The position numbers and the translations under genes are program-made. A model generated the notes under the pieces. That model saw only the letters and a program-made list of their open reading frames with translations, searched no databases and had not been told where the DNA came from. A stretch of 64,000 nt of DNA from Pseudomonas sp. R76 (GTDB lineage Bacteria; Pseudomonadota; Gammaproteobacteria; Pseudomonadales; Pseudomonadaceae): the NCBI RefSeq assembly GCF_009834565.1, contig NZ_CP019428.1, positions 6,014,001 to 6,078,000 on the forward strand, in the 5' to 3' direction. This document shows positions 49,415 to 60,748 of this stretch, in pieces (position 1 is the stretch's first letter; every line of letters begins with the position of its first letter).

Positions 49415-50416
49415 TCAGGCAGTCGCCTTGTCGTCCTTCTTAAGACTTGCAGGCGGCCAGTTGTCGAGGCGCATGCCGAGGGACAGACCGCGGGAGGCCA
49501 GAACGTCCTTGATTTCAGTCAAGGATTTCTTGCCCAGGTTCGGAGTCTTCAACAGTTCTACTTCGGTACGCTGAATCAGGTCGCCGATGTAGTAAATGTT
49601 TTCCGCCTTAAGGCAGTTAGCCGAACGTACAGTCAGTTCCAGATCGTCAACCGGGCGAAGCAGGATCGGATCGATCTCGTCTTCCTGCTCGATTACCACT
49701 GGTTCGCTGTCACCTTTGAGGTCGACGAACGCAGCCAACTGCTGTTGCAGAATGGTTGCAGCGCGGCGGATAGCCTCTTCAGGATCCAGAGTACCGTTGG
49801 TTTCCAGATCAATAACCAGCTTGTCCAGGTTAGTACGCTGCTCGACACGGGCGTTTTCCACCACGTATGCGATACGGCGAACCGGGCTGAACGAAGAGTC
49901 AAGCTGCAAGCGACCAATGCTGCGGCTTTCGTCTTCATCGCTCTGACGCGAGTCGGCCGGTTCATAACCACGACCACGAGCTACAGTGAGCTTCATGTTC
50001 AGGGCGCCGTTAGACGCCAGGTTAGCGATTACGTGATCGGGGTTAACGATCTCGACATCATGATCCAGCTGAATATCGGCAGCGGTAACCACCCCCGAAC
50101 CCTTCTTCGACAAGGTCAGCGTAACTTCGTCACGGCCGTGCAGCTTGATAGCCAGACCTTTAAGGTTCAACAGGATTTCAATTACGTCTTCCTGTACACC
50201 TTCGATGGCGCTGTACTCGTGGAGCACACCGTCAATCTCGGCCTCGACTACTGCACAGCCGGGCATTGAGGACAACAGGATGCGGCGCAGCGCGTTGCCC
50301 AGGGTGTGGCCAAAACCACGCTCGAGAGGCTCGAGAGTGATCTTGGCGCGGGTTGGACTGACAACCTGCACATCAATGTGGCGGGGTGTCAGGAACTCAT
50401 TTACCGAAATCTGCAT
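49415..50416 (-). CDS. rpoA: RNA polymerase alpha subunit
   Basis: The 333-residue subunit has the N-terminal assembly domain ([20 protein letters not shown]) and the C-terminal domain that binds UP elements and activators ([20 protein letters not shown] and [13 protein letters not shown]). It dimerises to start RNA polymerase assembly. It lies 22 bases after rpsD. Confidence 0.99.
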   Translation of the reverse strand: MQISVNEFLTPRHIDVQVVSPTRAKITLEPLERGFGHTLGNALRRILLSSMPGCAVVEAEIDGVLHEYSAIEGVQEDVIEILLNLKGLAIKLHGRDEVTLTLSKKGSGVVTAADIQLDHDVEIVNPDHVIANLASNGALNMKLTVARGRGYEPADSRQSDEDESRSIGRLQLDSSFSPVRRIAYVVENARVEQRTNLDKLVIDLETNGTLDPEEAIRRAATILQQQLAAFVDLKGDSEPVVIEQEDEIDPILLRPVDDLELTVRSANCLKAENIYYIGDLIQRTEVELLKTPNLGKKSLTEIKDVLASRGLSLGMRLDNWPPASLKKDDKATA

Positions 50417-50438
50417 GGATGCACCTATTTTCTAGCCC

Positions 50439-51059
50439 TTACTTGGAGTAGAGCTCGACAATCAGGCTTTCGTTGATGTCGGCGGACAGATCACTGCGAG
50501 CAGGAACGTTCTTGAAAACGCCCGACTTCTTCTCAGTGTCTACTTCTACCCATTCTACGCGGCCACGTTGGGCACACAGATCGAGAGCTTGGACAATGCG
50601 AAGTTGGTTTTTTGCTTTCTCGCGAATCGCGACTACGTCACCAGCACGAACCTGGTAAGACGGTACGTTAACGGTTTGGCCGTTTACGCTGACGGATTTG
50701 TGCGATACCAGCTGACGGGATTCGGCACGAGTCGAACCAAAGCCCATACGGTATACAACGTTGTCCAGACGGCATTCGAGCAGTTGCAGCAGGTTTTCAC
50801 CGGTTGCACCTTTTTTGCCAGCAGCTTCTTTGTAGTAGCCGCTGAACTGACGCTCGAGAACGCCGTAGATACGACGGACCTTCTGCTTTTCACGCAGTTG
50901 GGTGCCGTAATCGGACTGGCGACCGCGGCGTTGGCCGTGGATACCAGGTGCTGCTTCAATGTTGCACTTCGATTCGATCGCGCGCACGCCGCTCTTCAGG
51001 AAGAGATCGGTGCCTTCGCGACGAGCGAGTTTGCATTTTGGACCAATGTAACGAGCCAT
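50439..51059 (-). CDS. rpsD: 30S ribosomal protein S4
   Basis: The 206-residue protein begins [20 protein letters not shown] and has the S4 RNA-binding domain ([19 protein letters not shown]). S4 starts 30S assembly and, in E. coli, represses the alpha operon by binding its leader. Only two Cys lie near the N-terminus, so the zinc form is unlikely. Confidence 0.99.
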   Translation of the reverse strand: MARYIGPKCKLARREGTDLFLKSGVRAIESKCNIEAAPGIHGQRRGRQSDYGTQLREKQKVRRIYGVLERQFSGYYKEAAGKKGATGENLLQLLECRLDNVVYRMGFGSTRAESRQLVSHKSVSVNGQTVNVPSYQVRAGDVVAIREKAKNQLRIVQALDLCAQRGRVEWVEVDTEKKSGVFKNVPARSDLSADINESLIVELYSK

Positions 51060-51077
51060 TCTTTACAATCTCCTGGA

Positions 51078-51467
51078 TTACACGCGGCGCTTCTTCGGCG
51101 GACGGCACCCGTTGTGCGGGATTGGCGTCACGTCGGTGATGCTGGCGATCTTATAGCCACAGCCGTTCAAAGCACGGACAGCAGACTCACGACCTGGACC
51201 TGGACCTTTGACGTTAACGTCGAGGTTTTTCAGGCCGTATTCCAGCGCAGCTTGACCAGCACGTTCAGCAGCTACTTGAGCAGCAAACGGCGTGGACTTG
51301 CGGGAACCGCGGAAACCCGAACCACCAGAGGTAGCCCAAGACAGAGCGTTACCTTGACGGTCGGTGATGGTCACGATGGTGTTGTTAAAAGAAGCATGGA
51401 TGTGGGCGATGCCATCAACCACTGTCTTTTTAACTTTTTTACGAGGACGAGCAGCAGGTTTTGCCAT
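51078..51467 (-). CDS. rpsK: 30S ribosomal protein S11
   Basis: The 129-residue protein has [20 protein letters not shown] and ends [14 protein letters not shown], as S11 does. It forms part of the 30S platform at the mRNA exit. It lies 30 bases after rpsM. Confidence 0.99.
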   Translation of the reverse strand: MAKPAARPRKKVKKTVVDGIAHIHASFNNTIVTITDRQGNALSWATSGGSGFRGSRKSTPFAAQVAAERAGQAALEYGLKNLDVNVKGPGPGRESAVRALNGCGYKIASITDVTPIPHNGCRPPKKRRV

Positions 51468-51497
51468 GATAATTTTCCTGTCGATTCGCTGGGGCGA

Positions 51498-51854
51498 TTA
51501 CTTGCGGATCGGCTTACGCGGACCTTTACGGGTACGCGCGTTAGTCTTGGTACGCTGACCGCGCACTGGAAGACCACGACGATGACGCAGACCGCGATAG
51601 CAACCGAGGTCCATCAAACGCTTGATTTTCATGTTGATTTCGCGACGCAGGTCACCTTCAGTGGTGAACTTCGCCACTTCGCCACGCAGCAATTCAATCT
51701 GCTCGTCGCTCAGATCCTTGATCTTAGCGGCTGGGTTTACCCCAGCAACTGCGCAAATTTTCTGCGCAGTAGTGCGACCAACACCATAGATGTAGGTCAG
51801 CGAGATAACAGTGTGCTTGTTATCTGGAATGTTAACGCCTGCAATACGGGCCAT
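51498..51854 (-). CDS. rpsM: 30S ribosomal protein S13
   Basis: The 118-residue protein starts [20 protein letters not shown] and has [20 protein letters not shown] with the basic tail that contacts P-site tRNA. It is first in the alpha operon, behind its own terminator-promoter junction (51914-51966). Confidence 0.99.
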   Translation of the reverse strand: MARIAGVNIPDNKHTVISLTYIYGVGRTTAQKICAVAGVNPAAKIKDLSDEQIELLRGEVAKFTTEGDLRREINMKIKRLMDLGCYRGLRHRRGLPVRGQRTKTNARTRKGPRKPIRK

Positions 51855-51913
51855 TCAGTGGGACTCCAATTGACAGCTACCTACGCCCCGGAAGCCAAGA
51901 AATAGGGCGCGAG

Positions 51914-51942
51914 ATAATATCGCTGTAATAACAAATAATCAA
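51914..51942 (-). promoter_or_regulatory. Sigma70 promoter of the alpha operon
   Basis: On the minus strand TTGATT (51942-51937) is followed after exactly 17 bases by TATTAT (51919-51914). It starts right next to the spc terminator hairpin and reads into rpsM. Confidence 0.8.
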
Positions 51943-51966
51943 CCCGGCAGCGCACTAGCTGCCGGG
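51943..51966 (-). terminator. Hairpin ending the spc operon after rpmJ
   Basis: CCCGGCAGC (51943-51951) pairs with GCTGCCGGG (51958-51966), a perfect 9-bp stem with a 6-base loop, 18 bases after the rpmJ stop. The T-richness beyond the stem is moderate (TTGATTATTTGTT). Confidence 0.8.
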
Positions 51967-51983
51967 CTTCAAGCGGATCACAC

Positions 51984-52100
51984 TCAGCCTTGGCGCTGTT
52001 TGTGACGCGGTTCCGCGCTGCAAATTACTCGAACAACACCTTCGCGGCGAATAATCTTGCAGTTACGGCACAGCTTTTTCACCGATGCACGAACTTTCAT
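51984..52100 (-). CDS. rpmJ: 50S ribosomal protein L36
   Basis: The 38-residue protein begins [20 protein letters not shown] and has zinc ligands C11, C14, C27 and H33, so it is the zinc-binding form. It lies 27 bases after secY and ends the spc operon. Confidence 0.97.
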
Positions 52101-52127
52101 CACCAACTCCTCGAACCTTATGGGTAC

Positions 52128-53456
52128 TCAGCGCAACATGCCGCTGCCGTAACCCTTCAGGTTGGCTTTCTTCATCAGGGATTCGTACTGGTGCGAAACG
52201 AGGTGCGATTGTACTTGGGACATGAAGTCCATCACAACCACGACCACGATCAGCAACGAGGTCCCGCCAAGGTAGAACGGAACGTTTGCTGCAACCACCA
52301 GGAACTGGGGCAACAAGCAGACGGCCGTCATATATAGAGCACCGAACAGGGTCAAACGAGTCAGAACGCCATCAATGTAGCGTGCAGACTGCTCACCTGG
52401 ACGGATACCCGGAATAAAGGCACCGGACTTCTTCAGGTTTTCCGCTACGTCTTTCGGATTGAACATCAACGCCGTATAGAAGAAGCAGAAGAAAATAATC
52501 CCTGCACTAAACAGCAGAATATTCAACGGCTGACCAGGAGCGATCGACTGAGAGAGGTCCTGCAGCCAGCCCATGTTTTCAGACTGACCAAACCAGGTAC
52601 CCAACGAAGCCGGAAACAGCAAAATGCTGCTCGCGAAAATTGCCGGAATAACACCGGCCATATTCACTTTCAGCGGCAAGTGGCTGGTCTGCGCAGCGAA
52701 GACCTTGCGGCCCTGCTGACGCTTGGCGTAGTGAACAGCAATACGACGCTGGCCACGCTCAATGAACACCACAAAACCGATAATCGCTACTGCCAGCAAA
52801 CCGATAGCAACCAAGGCGAAGATATTGATATCACCCTGACGTGCAGACTCGAAAGACTGCCCAATTGCTCTCGGAAGACCGGCGACGATACCTGCGAAAA
52901 TCAACATCGAGATACCGTTACCAACACCACGCTCAGTAATCTGCTCACCCAGCCACATCATAAACATCGCACCAGCCACAAATGTGGATACCGCGACGAA
53001 ATAGAAGCCAAAGTCACCAGTGAACGCAACACCCTGCCCGGCCAAGCCAACGGACATGCCGATAGCTTGAACCAAGGCAAGGATGACAGTGCCGTAGCGG
53101 GTGTACTGGCTAATCTTGCGACGGCCAGCTTCACCTTCCTTCTTCAACTGCTCCAACTGCGGACTGACGGCGGTCATCAACTGCATGATGATCGATGCCG
53201 AAATGTACGGCATGATCCCCAGTGCAAAGATACTCATCCGTTCCAGCGCGCCGCCGGAAAACATGTTGAACAAGCTAAGAATGGTCCCCTCATTCTGTCG
53301 AAACAGGTCTGCGAGTCGGTCCGGGTTGATACCTGGAACCGGGATGTGTGCGCCTATTCGGTAGACGATAATCGCCAGGAACAGAAAACGCAGACGAGCC
53401 CAAAGTTCAGACATACCGCCTTTGCCGAGCGCTGAGAGAGCACCTTGCTTAGCCAT
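52128..53456 (-). CDS. secY: Preprotein translocase subunit SecY
   Basis: The 442-residue protein forms the protein-conducting channel with SecE and SecG. It has ten helices, including the plug region [20 protein letters not shown] and [18 protein letters not shown]; the C5 cytoplasmic loop includes [20 protein letters not shown]. The coding region starts directly at the rplO stop. Confidence 0.99.
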   Translation of the reverse strand: MAKQGALSALGKGGMSELWARLRFLFLAIIVYRIGAHIPVPGINPDRLADLFRQNEGTILSLFNMFSGGALERMSIFALGIMPYISASIIMQLMTAVSPQLEQLKKEGEAGRRKISQYTRYGTVILALVQAIGMSVGLAGQGVAFTGDFGFYFVAVSTFVAGAMFMMWLGEQITERGVGNGISMLIFAGIVAGLPRAIGQSFESARQGDINIFALVAIGLLAVAIIGFVVFIERGQRRIAVHYAKRQQGRKVFAAQTSHLPLKVNMAGVIPAIFASSILLFPASLGTWFGQSENMGWLQDLSQSIAPGQPLNILLFSAGIIFFCFFYTALMFNPKDVAENLKKSGAFIPGIRPGEQSARYIDGVLTRLTLFGALYMTAVCLLPQFLVVAANVPFYLGGTSLLIVVVVVMDFMSQVQSHLVSHQYESLMKKANLKGYGSGMLR

Positions 53457-53894
53457 TTATTCCTCGAACTTGCCGCCAGCTGCTTCGATAGCCGAACGCG
53501 CACCTTTGGTGGCGCCGATTCCCTTGCCGATAGTGACAGCGCGAGTCACTTCACCGGACAGCATGATTTTCACACGCTGTACGTTGACGTTGATCACGTT
53601 GGCATCTTTCAGGGTCTGCACAGTAACGATGTCGCCTTCCACTTTAGCCAGCTCGGACAAACGCACTTCTGCGCGATCCATGGCTTTCAGGGATACGAAA
53701 CCGAACTTAGGCAGGCGACGATGCAGCGGCTGTTGACCGCCTTCAAAGCCTGGAGCGATGGTGCCACCGGAGCGGGAGGTTTGACCTTTGTGGCCACGGC
53801 CACCAGTCTTACCCAAACCGCTACCGATACCACGGCCCGGACGATGCTTTTCGCGACGGGAACCCGGCGCTGGACTCAGATCATTGAGTTTCAT
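53457..53894 (-). CDS. rplO: 50S ribosomal protein L15
   Basis: The 145-residue protein has [20 protein letters not shown] and the glycine-rich [20 protein letters not shown] extension that threads into 23S rRNA. It sits 3 bases after rpmD and abuts secY. Confidence 0.99.
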   Translation of the reverse strand: MKLNDLSPAPGSRREKHRPGRGIGSGLGKTGGRGHKGQTSRSGGTIAPGFEGGQQPLHRRLPKFGFVSLKAMDRAEVRLSELAKVEGDIVTVQTLKDANVINVNVQRVKIMLSGEVTRAVTIGKGIGATKGARSAIEAAGGKFEE

Positions 53895-53897
53895 CGA

Positions 53898-54074
53898 TTA
53901 ACCCTCTACACGCAGCATGTAGTAAGCCTTGTTGATCATCCCGCGATTCTCGGGAGTATCCTGGACTTCTACAGTGTGACCGATGCGACGCAGACCCAAA
54001 CCTTTAACGCACAGTTTGTGGTTAGGAATGCGGCCGGTCATGCTTTTGATCAGCGTTACTTTAACGGTAGCCAT
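53898..54074 (-). CDS. rpmD: 50S ribosomal protein L30
   Basis: The 58-residue protein reads [20 protein letters not shown] and then [20 protein letters not shown], the L30 signature. It lies between rpsE (2 bases upstream) and rplO (3 bases downstream). Confidence 0.98.
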
Positions 54075-54076
54075 GA

Positions 54077-54577
54077 TCAGAAGATCTCCTTGACAGTCAG
54101 ACCACGCTTGGCAGCGATGGACTCAGGAGATTGCATAGCTTTCAAACCTTTGAAAGTGGCGTGAACCACGTTTACCGGGTTAGTCGAGCCGTAGCACTTG
54201 GCCAGAACGTTCTGAACGCCAGCAACTTCGAGGACAGCACGCATAGCGCCGCCAGCGATGATACCGGTACCTTCAGAAGCAGGCTGCATGTACACCTTCG
54301 AAGCGCCGTGAGCGGACTTCATAGCGTACTGCAGAGTGGTGCCGTTCAGATCAACTTGGATCATGTTGCGACGAGCAGCTTCCATTGCCTTCTGGATCGC
54401 AGCAGGCACTTCACGTGACTTGCCACGGCCGAAGCCAACACGCCCTTTACCATCACCCACCACGGTCAACGCGGTGAAAGTGAAGATACGGCCGCCTTTA
54501 ACGGTTTTGGCTACGCGGTTAACTTGAACCAGCTTCTCAATGTAGCCTTCGTCGCGCTTTTGGTCGTTATTTGACAT
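54077..54577 (-). CDS. rpsE: 30S ribosomal protein S5
   Basis: The 166-residue protein has the dsRBD-like N-domain ([20 protein letters not shown]) and [21 protein letters not shown]5 lines the mRNA entry and affects fidelity. It is 3 bases from rplR. Confidence 0.99.
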
Positions 54578-54580
54578 AAC

Positions 54581-54931
54581 TTAGAACTCCAGCCCAGCTT
54601 CACGAGCAGCATCAGCCAGCGCTTTAACGCGGCCGTGGTACTTGAAGCCAGAGCGGTCGAAAGCCACTTGCGAGACGCCAGCGGCCTTAGCACGCGTAGC
54701 GACCAGCTGGCCAACCTTTGTGGCCGCGTCGATGTTGCCAGTGGCACCATCACGCAGTTCTTTATCCAAAGTCGAGGCGCTTGCCAGGACTTTGTTGCCG
54801 TCGGCCGAGATGACCTGGGCGTAGATGTGCTGCGACGAGCGGAACACGCAGAGACGCACGACTTCGAGTTCGTGCATTTTCAGGCGTGCTTTGCGAGCGC
54901 GACGCAGTCGAGTAACTTTTTTGTCGGTCAT
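54581..54931 (-). CDS. rplR: 50S ribosomal protein L18
   Basis: The 116-residue 5S rRNA-binding protein has [20 protein letters not shown] and ends [26 protein letters not shown]. It lies 10 bases after rplF. Confidence 0.99.
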   Translation of the reverse strand: MTDKKVTRLRRARKARLKMHELEVVRLCVFRSSQHIYAQVISADGNKVLASASTLDKELRDGATGNIDAATKVGQLVATRAKAAGVSQVAFDRSGFKYHGRVKALADAAREAGLEF

Positions 54932-54941
54932 TTGCTATGCC

Positions 54942-55475
54942 CTACTTCTTCTTGGCTTCTTTACGACGGACGACTTCGTCCGCGTAGCGCACACCTTTGC
55001 CTTTGTACGGCTCTGGTGGACGGAAGTCGCGGATCTCAGCGGCCACCTGACCTACCAGCTGCTTATCAATACCCTTGATCAGGATATCGGTCTGGCTAGG
55101 AGTCTCAGCGGTGATGCCTTCCGGCAGTTCGTAATCCACTGGGTGCGAGAAGCCAAGGGCCAGGTTCAAAACCGTGCCTTTTGCTTGCGCTTTGTAACCA
55201 ACACCGACCAGCTGGAGCTTACGCTCGAAGCCTTGGCTTACGCCATGGACCATGTTGTTTACCAACGCACGCGTGGTACCGGCCATTGCGCGAGTTTGTT
55301 GATCGCCATTGCGAGCAGCGAAACGCAGCTCACCAGCTTCTTCAACGATCTCAACGGACGAATGGATGTTCAGTTCAAGAGTGCCCTTGGCACCCTTCAC
55401 CGAAAGCTGTTGGCCTGCGAATTTGACTTCGACACCGGCTGGCAGCTTAACGGGGTTCTTAGCGACGCGAGACAT
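54942..55475 (-). CDS. rplF: 50S ribosomal protein L6
   Basis: The 177-residue protein starts [20 protein letters not shown] and ends with [20 protein letters not shown], the L6 signature. It lies near the factor-binding site of the 50S subunit, 12 bases after rpsH. Confidence 0.99.
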   Translation of the reverse strand: MSRVAKNPVKLPAGVEVKFAGQQLSVKGAKGTLELNIHSSVEIVEEAGELRFAARNGDQQTRAMAGTTRALVNNMVHGVSQGFERKLQLVGVGYKAQAKGTVLNLALGFSHPVDYELPEGITAETPSQTDILIKGIDKQLVGQVAAEIRDFRPPEPYKGKGVRYADEVVRRKEAKKK

Positions 55476-55487
55476 GCTTATCCCCCC

Positions 55488-55880
55488 TTAGAACACAGTG
55501 CAAAGAACTTCGCCGCCGACACCGGCAGCGCGCGCAGCACGATCCGTCATCACACCTTTGTTGGTGGAGACGATAGACACGCCCAGACCGCCACGAACTT
55601 TCGGCAGATCTTCAGCGGACTTGTACTGACGCAGGCCTGGACGGCTAACGCGCTTCACTTCCTCGATGACCGAACGGCCTTCGAAGTATTTCAGCTCGAT
55701 GGACAGCAGTGGTTTTGTTTCGCTGCTGATCTGATAACCCGCAATGTAGCCTTCGTCTTTCAGGACTTTGGCAACAGCTACCTTCAACTTGGAAGATGGC
55801 ATGCTTACGACGGACTTTTCAGCCATCTGGGCATTACGGATACGAGTTAGCATGTCCGCTAACGGGTCCTGCATACTCAT
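55488..55880 (-). CDS. rpsH: 30S ribosomal protein S8
   Basis: The 130-residue protein starts [20 protein letters not shown] and ends with [20 protein letters not shown] and the usual GGEVLCTVF tail. In E. coli S8 represses the spc operon. Here it follows a 208-base spacer after rpsN that contains a hairpin and a possible promoter. Confidence 0.99.
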   Translation of the reverse strand: MSMQDPLADMLTRIRNAQMAEKSVVSMPSSKLKVAVAKVLKDEGYIAGYQISSETKPLLSIELKYFEGRSVIEEVKRVSRPGLRQYKSAEDLPKVRGGLGVSIVSTNKGVMTDRAARAAGVGGEVLCTVF

Positions 55881-55977
55881 GGGCTAGACGCTCCTAATAC
55901 AAAAAAATTAGCCTTGCGGCTACATATGTCGCCGAGAATCTCCGAGCATAGAAAACACGGGCTCAGGCGAGCCGGGT

Positions 55978-56025
55978 ATTCTAGACACACTCCGGAAATG
56001 AAACAAGCCCCAAAAGGGGCTTGTT
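55978..56025 (-). promoter_or_regulatory. Hairpin and possible internal promoter between rpsN and rpsH
   Basis: AACAAGCCCC (56002-56011) pairs with GGGGCTTGTT (56016-56025) around a four-base loop. On the minus strand TTGTTT (56006-56001) overlaps the distal stem and is followed after 17 bases by TAGAAT (55983-55978), a -10 identical to that of the S10 promoter. A second small hairpin GGCTC/GAGCC lies at 55960-55973. The layout suggests attenuation plus a fresh start for rpsH onward. Confidence 0.55.
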
Positions 56026-56088
56026 CCAGATTCAAGGTCACCGGTGGTCAGTATCTTGCGACGCAAACCACCTGGACTTCGAAAGTAC

Positions 56089-56394
56089 TTACCAGCTGGC
56101 TTTAACCAGACCTGGTACGTCACCACGCATTGCCGCTTCACGCAGTTTGTTACGGCCGAGGCCGAACTTGCGGTAAACGCCGTGTGGACGACCGGTCAGG
56201 CGGCAGCGGTTACGCATGCGCGAGGCGCTTGCGTCACGTGGCTGCTTCTGCAGAGCAACTGTAGCTTCCCAGCGCGCTTCTGGACTTGCGTTCAGATCAA
56301 CGATGATTGCTTTCAGTGCTGCACGCTTCTTGGCGTACTTGGCAACCGTGAGCTGACGCTTCAGCTCGCGGTTTTTCATGCTCATCTTGGCCAT
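56089..56394 (-). CDS. rpsN: 30S ribosomal protein S14
   Basis: The 101-residue protein has [20 protein letters not shown] and [20 protein letters not shown]. It is the long zinc-independent form, without CxxC pairs. The start at 56394 was chosen by family match. It lies 13 bases after rplE. Confidence 0.98.
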   Translation of the reverse strand: MAKMSMKNRELKRQLTVAKYAKKRAALKAIIVDLNASPEARWEATVALQKQPRDASASRMRNRCRLTGRPHGVYRKFGLGRNKLREAAMRGDVPGLVKASW

Positions 56395-56407
56395 GGTCCT
56401 ACTCCAA

Positions 56408-56947
56408 TCAGTTGCGGAACGGGAATTTGAAAGCACGCAACAGGGCGCGACCTTCATCATCGTTCTTGGCAGTGGTGGTCAGGGTGATGTCCAGACCGCG
56501 GAGAGCATCGATCTTGTCGTAGTCGATTTCCGGGAAGATGATCTGCTCTTTCACGCCCATGCTGTAGTTACCACGACCATCGAAGGACTTGGCATTCAGG
56601 CCGCGGAAGTCGCGAACCCGAGGCAGGGAGATCGACAGCAGACGATCCAGGAATTCGTACATACGCTCACGGCGCAGAGTCACTTTGACGCCGATCGGCC
56701 AACCTTCACGGACTTTAAAGCCAGCGATGGATTTCCGAGCGTAAGTCACAACGACTTTTTGACCGGTGATCTTTTCCAGGTCGGCAACAGCGTGCTCGAT
56801 GACTTTTTTGTCACCGATCGCTTCGCCCAGACCCATGTTCAGGGTGATTTTGGTAACGCGCGGAACTTCCATCACGTTCCCGAGCTTAAGTTCTTCCTTA
56901 AGCTTAGGGGCGATTTCCTTCCGGTAAATCTCTTGTAGTCGTGCCAT
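56408..56947 (-). CDS. rplE: 50S ribosomal protein L5
   Basis: The 179-residue 5S rRNA-binding protein has [20 protein letters not shown] and [20 protein letters not shown]. It lies 22 bases after rplX. Confidence 0.99.
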   Translation of the reverse strand: MARLQEIYRKEIAPKLKEELKLGNVMEVPRVTKITLNMGLGEAIGDKKVIEHAVADLEKITGQKVVVTYARKSIAGFKVREGWPIGVKVTLRRERMYEFLDRLLSISLPRVRDFRGLNAKSFDGRGNYSMGVKEQIIFPEIDYDKIDALRGLDITLTTTAKNDDEGRALLRAFKFPFRN

Positions 56948-56969
56948 GGTCTAATCTACCTAGCAGTGT

Positions 56970-57284
56970 TCAAGCATCAACCGCTTTTTGGGTCGACTTG
57001 AAGACACGAATTTTCTTACCGTCTTCTACTTTGAAACCAACGCGGTCAGCCTTGTTGGTTTCGCCGTTGAAGATGGCGACGTTAGAAGCGTCCAGCGGAG
57101 CTTCTTTCTCGACGATACCGCCCTGCACGCCCGACATCGGGTTAGGCTTGGTATGACGCTTGACCAGGTTCAGACCACCGATAACCAGACGGTTATTAGC
57201 GAGAACCTTAAGCACCTTACCGCGCTTACCTTTGTCTTTGCCGGCGATCACGATGATCTCGTCGTCACGACGAATCTTTTGCAT
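56970..57284 (-). CDS. rplX: 50S ribosomal protein L24
   Basis: The 104-residue protein has the KOW motif [20 protein letters not shown] and ends in [15 protein letters not shown]24 is an early assembly starter of the 50S subunit. Confidence 0.99.
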   Translation of the reverse strand: MQKIRRDDEIIVIAGKDKGKRGKVLKVLANNRLVIGGLNLVKRHTKPNPMSGVQGGIVEKEAPLDASNVAIFNGETNKADRVGFKVEDGKKIRVFKSTQKAVDA

Positions 57285-57295
57285 GTCGGATCTCC

Positions 57296-57664
57296 TTACA
57301 GCACTTCTGGGGCGAGCGAGACGATCTTCATGAACTTCTCAGTACGAAGTTCACGGGTCACTGGCCCAAAGATACGGGTGCCGATCGGCTCTTGCTTGTT
57401 GTTCAGAAGAACAGCAGCGTTGCCATCAAAGCGGATAATGGAGCCATCTGCACGGCGTACGCCGTGACGAGTGCGGACTACAACAGCAGTCATCACTTGG
57501 CCTTTTTTCACTTTACCGCGAGGAATTGCTTCCTTCACGGTAACTTTGATGATGTCACCGATACCAGCGTAACGACGATGGGAGCCACCCAGCACCTTGA
57601 TGCACATAACACGGCGAGCGCCGCTGTTATCGGCCACATCGAGCATGGATTGAGTCTGAATCAT
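57296..57664 (-). CDS. rplN: 50S ribosomal protein L14
   Basis: The 122-residue protein starts [20 protein letters not shown] and has [21 protein letters not shown]14 forms part of the intersubunit bridge. It lies 11 bases before rplX. Confidence 0.99.
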   Translation of the reverse strand: MIQTQSMLDVADNSGARRVMCIKVLGGSHRRYAGIGDIIKVTVKEAIPRGKVKKGQVMTAVVVRTRHGVRRADGSIIRFDGNAAVLLNNKQEPIGTRIFGPVTRELRTEKFMKIVSLAPEVL

Positions 57665-57687
57665 ATAATTTCTCCGACCCCTAGTCC

Positions 57688-57954
57688 TTAGACTTCCACA
57701 GCGCGTTCGAGAACATCAACCAGTGCCCAAGACTTGGTCTTGGCCAGCGGACGAGTTTCACGAATAGTGACTTTGTCGCCGATGTGGCACTGATTGGTTT
57801 CGTCGTGCGCGTGCAGCTTAGTCGAACGCTTAACATATTTACCGTAGATCGGGTGCTTAACACGACGCTCGATCAAAACGGTGATGGTTTTGTCCATCTT
57901 ATCGCTGACAACACGGCCAGTCAGCGTACGGACAGTCTTTTCGGCTTCAGCCAT
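57688..57954 (-). CDS. rpsQ: 30S ribosomal protein S17
   Basis: The 88-residue protein has [20 protein letters not shown] and [20 protein letters not shown]. An extra in-frame ATG two codons upstream is not used in homologues. It lies 2 bases after rpmC. Confidence 0.98.
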   Translation of the reverse strand: MAEAEKTVRTLTGRVVSDKMDKTITVLIERRVKHPIYGKYVKRSTKLHAHDETNQCHIGDKVTIRETRPLAKTKSWALVDVLERAVEV

Positions 57955-57956
57955 GA

Positions 57957-58148
57957 TCACTTACCTGCCTGCTGGTTGAGCACAGTCTTCACGCGAGCGA
58001 TGTCACGCTTAACTTGCGAGAGCAGATGAGACTGCCCCAACTGGCCAGTTGCTTTCTGCATACGCAGATTGAACTGGTCGCGCAGCAGGCCGAGCAGTTG
58101 CTCGTTCAGCTGCTGTGCGGATTTTTCACGAAGTTCATTCGCTTTCAT
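57957..58148 (-). CDS. rpmC: 50S ribosomal protein L29
   Basis: The 63-residue helical protein starts [20 protein letters not shown]. It lies at the peptide exit tunnel where SRP and trigger factor dock. Its ATG overlaps the rplP stop by one base. Confidence 0.98.
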
Positions 58149-58561
58149 CACATCACCGTCCGTTTAACAAAGGCGGTGGCGAGCGGCAGCTTTGCAGCAG
58201 CCAGGGCAAAAGCCTCACGCGCCAGCTCTTCAGTTACACCCTCGATTTCATACAGGACTTTGCCTGGCTGAATCTGGGCTACCCAGTATTCCACGTTACC
58301 CTTACCTTTACCCATCCGAACCTCGAGAGGCTTTTTGGAGATCGGCTTGTCCGGGAATACACGGATCCAGATCTTGCCGCCACGTTTAACGTGACGGGTC
58401 AGTGCACGACGCGCTGACTCAATCTGACGAGCGGTGAGACGACCACGAGCTACAGACTTCAGCGCGAACTCGCCGAAGCTGACTTTGCTACCGCGCTGTG
58501 CCAGACCACGGTTGTGGCCTGTCATCTGCTTGCGGAACTTCGTACGCTTAGGTTGCAACAT
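58148..58561 (-). CDS. rplP: 50S ribosomal protein L16
   Basis: The 137-residue protein starts [20 protein letters not shown] and has [20 protein letters not shown]. It contacts A-site tRNA. It follows rpsC by 12 bases. Confidence 0.99.
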
Positions 58562-58573
58562 TTGGCGTACCCC

Positions 58574-59260
58574 TTACTTAGCAGCTTTTTTACGAGGAGC
58601 TGGTGCTTGTGGTTTCAGTTCTTCTTGGCGACCACCAATTACTTCGCCTTTGAAGATCCAAACCTTTACACCGATCACACCGTAAGTGGTGTGAGCTTCG
58701 TAGTTGGCATAGTCGATGTCGGCACGCAGGGTGTGCAGTGGCACACGACCTTCGCGATACCATTCAGTACGTGCGATTTCAGCACCGCCGAGACGACCGC
58801 TCACTTGGATTTTGATGCCTTTGGCACCAATGCGCATGGCGTTCTGTACAGCGCGCTTCATGGCGCGACGGAACATTACGCGACGCTCCAGCTGCTGAGC
58901 TACGCTCTGCGCAACCAGCATACCGTCGAGCTCCGGCTTGCGGATCTCTTCGATATTGATGTGCACAGGCACACCCATTTGCTTGGTCAGGTCCTGACGC
59001 AGTTTCTCAACATCTTCACCTTTCTTCCCGATAACGATACCTGGACGAGCGGTGTGGATGGTGATACGTGCAGTTTGCGCCGGACGATGGATATCGATAC
59101 GGCTTACGGACGCGCTTTTTAGTTTGTCTTGGAGATACTCACGCACCTTCAGATCAGCGAACAAATAGTCCGCATAAGTCCGACCGTCTGCGTACCAGAC
59201 GGAGGTGTGCTCCTTGACGATTCCCAGGCGAATGCCAATGGGATGTACTTTCTGACCCAT
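58574..59260 (-). CDS. rpsC: 30S ribosomal protein S3
   Basis: The 228-residue protein has [20 protein letters not shown] and the KH motif [20 protein letters not shown]. It is at the mRNA entry helicase site. The start at 59260 is the family start; the frame is open further upstream. Confidence 0.99.
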
Positions 59261-59273
59261 CTCTTCGACTCCG

Positions 59274-59606
59274 TTACTTGTCAGCAACCTTGACAGTGAT
59301 ATGGCAAGACCGCTTGACGATGCGATCAGCACGGCCTTTGGCACGTGGCATGATGCGCTTCAGCGAACGCCCTTCGTTGACGAAAACGGTGCTGACCTTC
59401 AGGTCATCAACGTCTGCGCCTTCGTTATGCTCGGCGTTGGCTACGGCCGACTCCAGCACTTTCTTCATGATCTCGGCGGCTTTCTTACTGCTGAAAGCCA
59501 ACAGGTTGAGCGCTTCGCCCACCTTCTTCCCGCGGATCTGGTCGGCGACCAAGCGGGCTTTCTGGGCGGAGATTCGAGCGCCCGACAACTTAGCGGCTAC
59601 TTCCAT
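59274..59606 (-). CDS. rplV: 50S ribosomal protein L22
   Basis: The 110-residue protein has [20 protein letters not shown] and the beta hairpin [20 protein letters not shown], which lines the exit tunnel near the macrolide site. Confidence 0.99.
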
Positions 59607-59617
59607 TTCCTTACCCC

Positions 59618-59893
59618 TTAACGCTTGGCTTTCTTGTCTGCCACGTGCCCACGATAAGTGCGGGTACCGGCAAACTCGCCTAGTTTGTGGCCGACCATGT
59701 CTTCGTTAACGAGAACTGGGACGTGTTGACGACCGTTGTGTACTGCGATGGTCAAACCGACCATTTGTGGCAGGATCATCGAACGACGCGACCAGGTCTT
59801 AACTGGTTTGCGATCGTTCTTTTCCGCCGCCACTTCGATCTTCTTCAGTAGGTGAAGATCAATAAAAGGACCTTTTTTCAGAGAACGTGGCAC
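59618..59893 (-). CDS. rpsS: 30S ribosomal protein S19
   Basis: The 91-residue protein starts [20 protein letters not shown] and has [20 protein letters not shown]. It binds with S13 at the 30S head. It lies 16 bases after rplB. Confidence 0.99.
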
Positions 59894-59909
59894 TGTCGTA
59901 TCCCTCTAT

Positions 59910-60734
59910 TTACTTGCGACGACGGACGATCATTTTGTCGGTACGCTTATTACCACGAGTCTTCGCGCCCTTAGTCGGGAAGCCCCATGGCGATACCGGA
60001 TGACGACCACCAGAGGTACGACCTTCACCACCACCGTGTGGGTGGTCAACCGGGTTCATGGCAACACCACGAACGGTTGGGCGAACGCCACGCCAGCGTT
60101 TGGCACCAGCTTTACCCAGCGAACGCAGGCTGTGCTCGGAGTTCGAGACTTCACCCAGGGTCGCGCGGCATTCAGCCAGCACTTTACGCATCTCACCAGA
60201 ACGCAGACGCAGGGTCACGTAGACACCTTCACGAGCGATCAGCTGAGCCGAAGCACCAGCGGAACGAGCGATTTGCGCGCCTTTACCTGGCTTCAATTCG
60301 ATGCCGTGTACGGTGCTACCAACTGGAATGTTACGCAGTTGCAGAGCGTTGCCCGGCTTGATCGGCGCCAGAGCACCTGCGATCAGCTGGTCGCCAGCAC
60401 TCACGCCTTTAGGGGCGATGATGTAGCGACGCTCGCCATCTGCGTACAGCAGCAGAGCGATGTGAGCAGTACGGTTTGGATCGTATTCGATACGCTCGAC
60501 AGTGGCAGCGATGCCATCTTTGTCGTTGCGACGGAAGTCGACCAGACGATAATGCTGCTTATGGCCACCACCGATGTGACGAGTGGTAATACGACCATTG
60601 TTGTTACGACCACCAGTCTTCGATTTTTTCTCGAGCAGCGGTGCGTGAGGAGCGCCTTTATGCAGCTCCTGGTTGACCACCTTGACCACAAAACGGCGGC
60701 CAGGGGAAGTCGGTTTGCATTTAACGATTGCCAT
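59910..60734 (-). CDS. rplB: 50S ribosomal protein L2
   Basis: The 274-residue protein has [20 protein letters not shown] and the C-terminal [20 protein letters not shown] loop with the His needed for peptidyl transfer. It is a core primary binder. Confidence 0.99.
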   Translation of the reverse strand: MAIVKCKPTSPGRRFVVKVVNQELHKGAPHAPLLEKKSKTGGRNNNGRITTRHIGGGHKQHYRLVDFRRNDKDGIAATVERIEYDPNRTAHIALLLYADGERRYIIAPKGVSAGDQLIAGALAPIKPGNALQLRNIPVGSTVHGIELKPGKGAQIARSAGASAQLIAREGVYVTLRLRSGEMRKVLAECRATLGEVSNSEHSLRSLGKAGAKRWRGVRPTVRGVAMNPVDHPHGGGEGRTSGGRHPVSPWGFPTKGAKTRGNKRTDKMIVRRRK

Positions 60735-60748
60735 GATGCACCCCTTCC

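Noticed and set aside
50568..51905. Plus-strand open frame of 445 codons across rpsD-rpsK-rpsM
   Set aside because: Antisense across three ribosomal genes and their gaps; Thr/Ala/Ser-rich composition is a by-product of ribosomal codon bias.
55920..56141. Minus-strand frame of 73 codons in the rpsN-rpsH spacer
   Set aside because: It overlaps the end of rpsN and crosses the hairpins; no ribosome binding site and no family match. The spacer is better read as regulatory.
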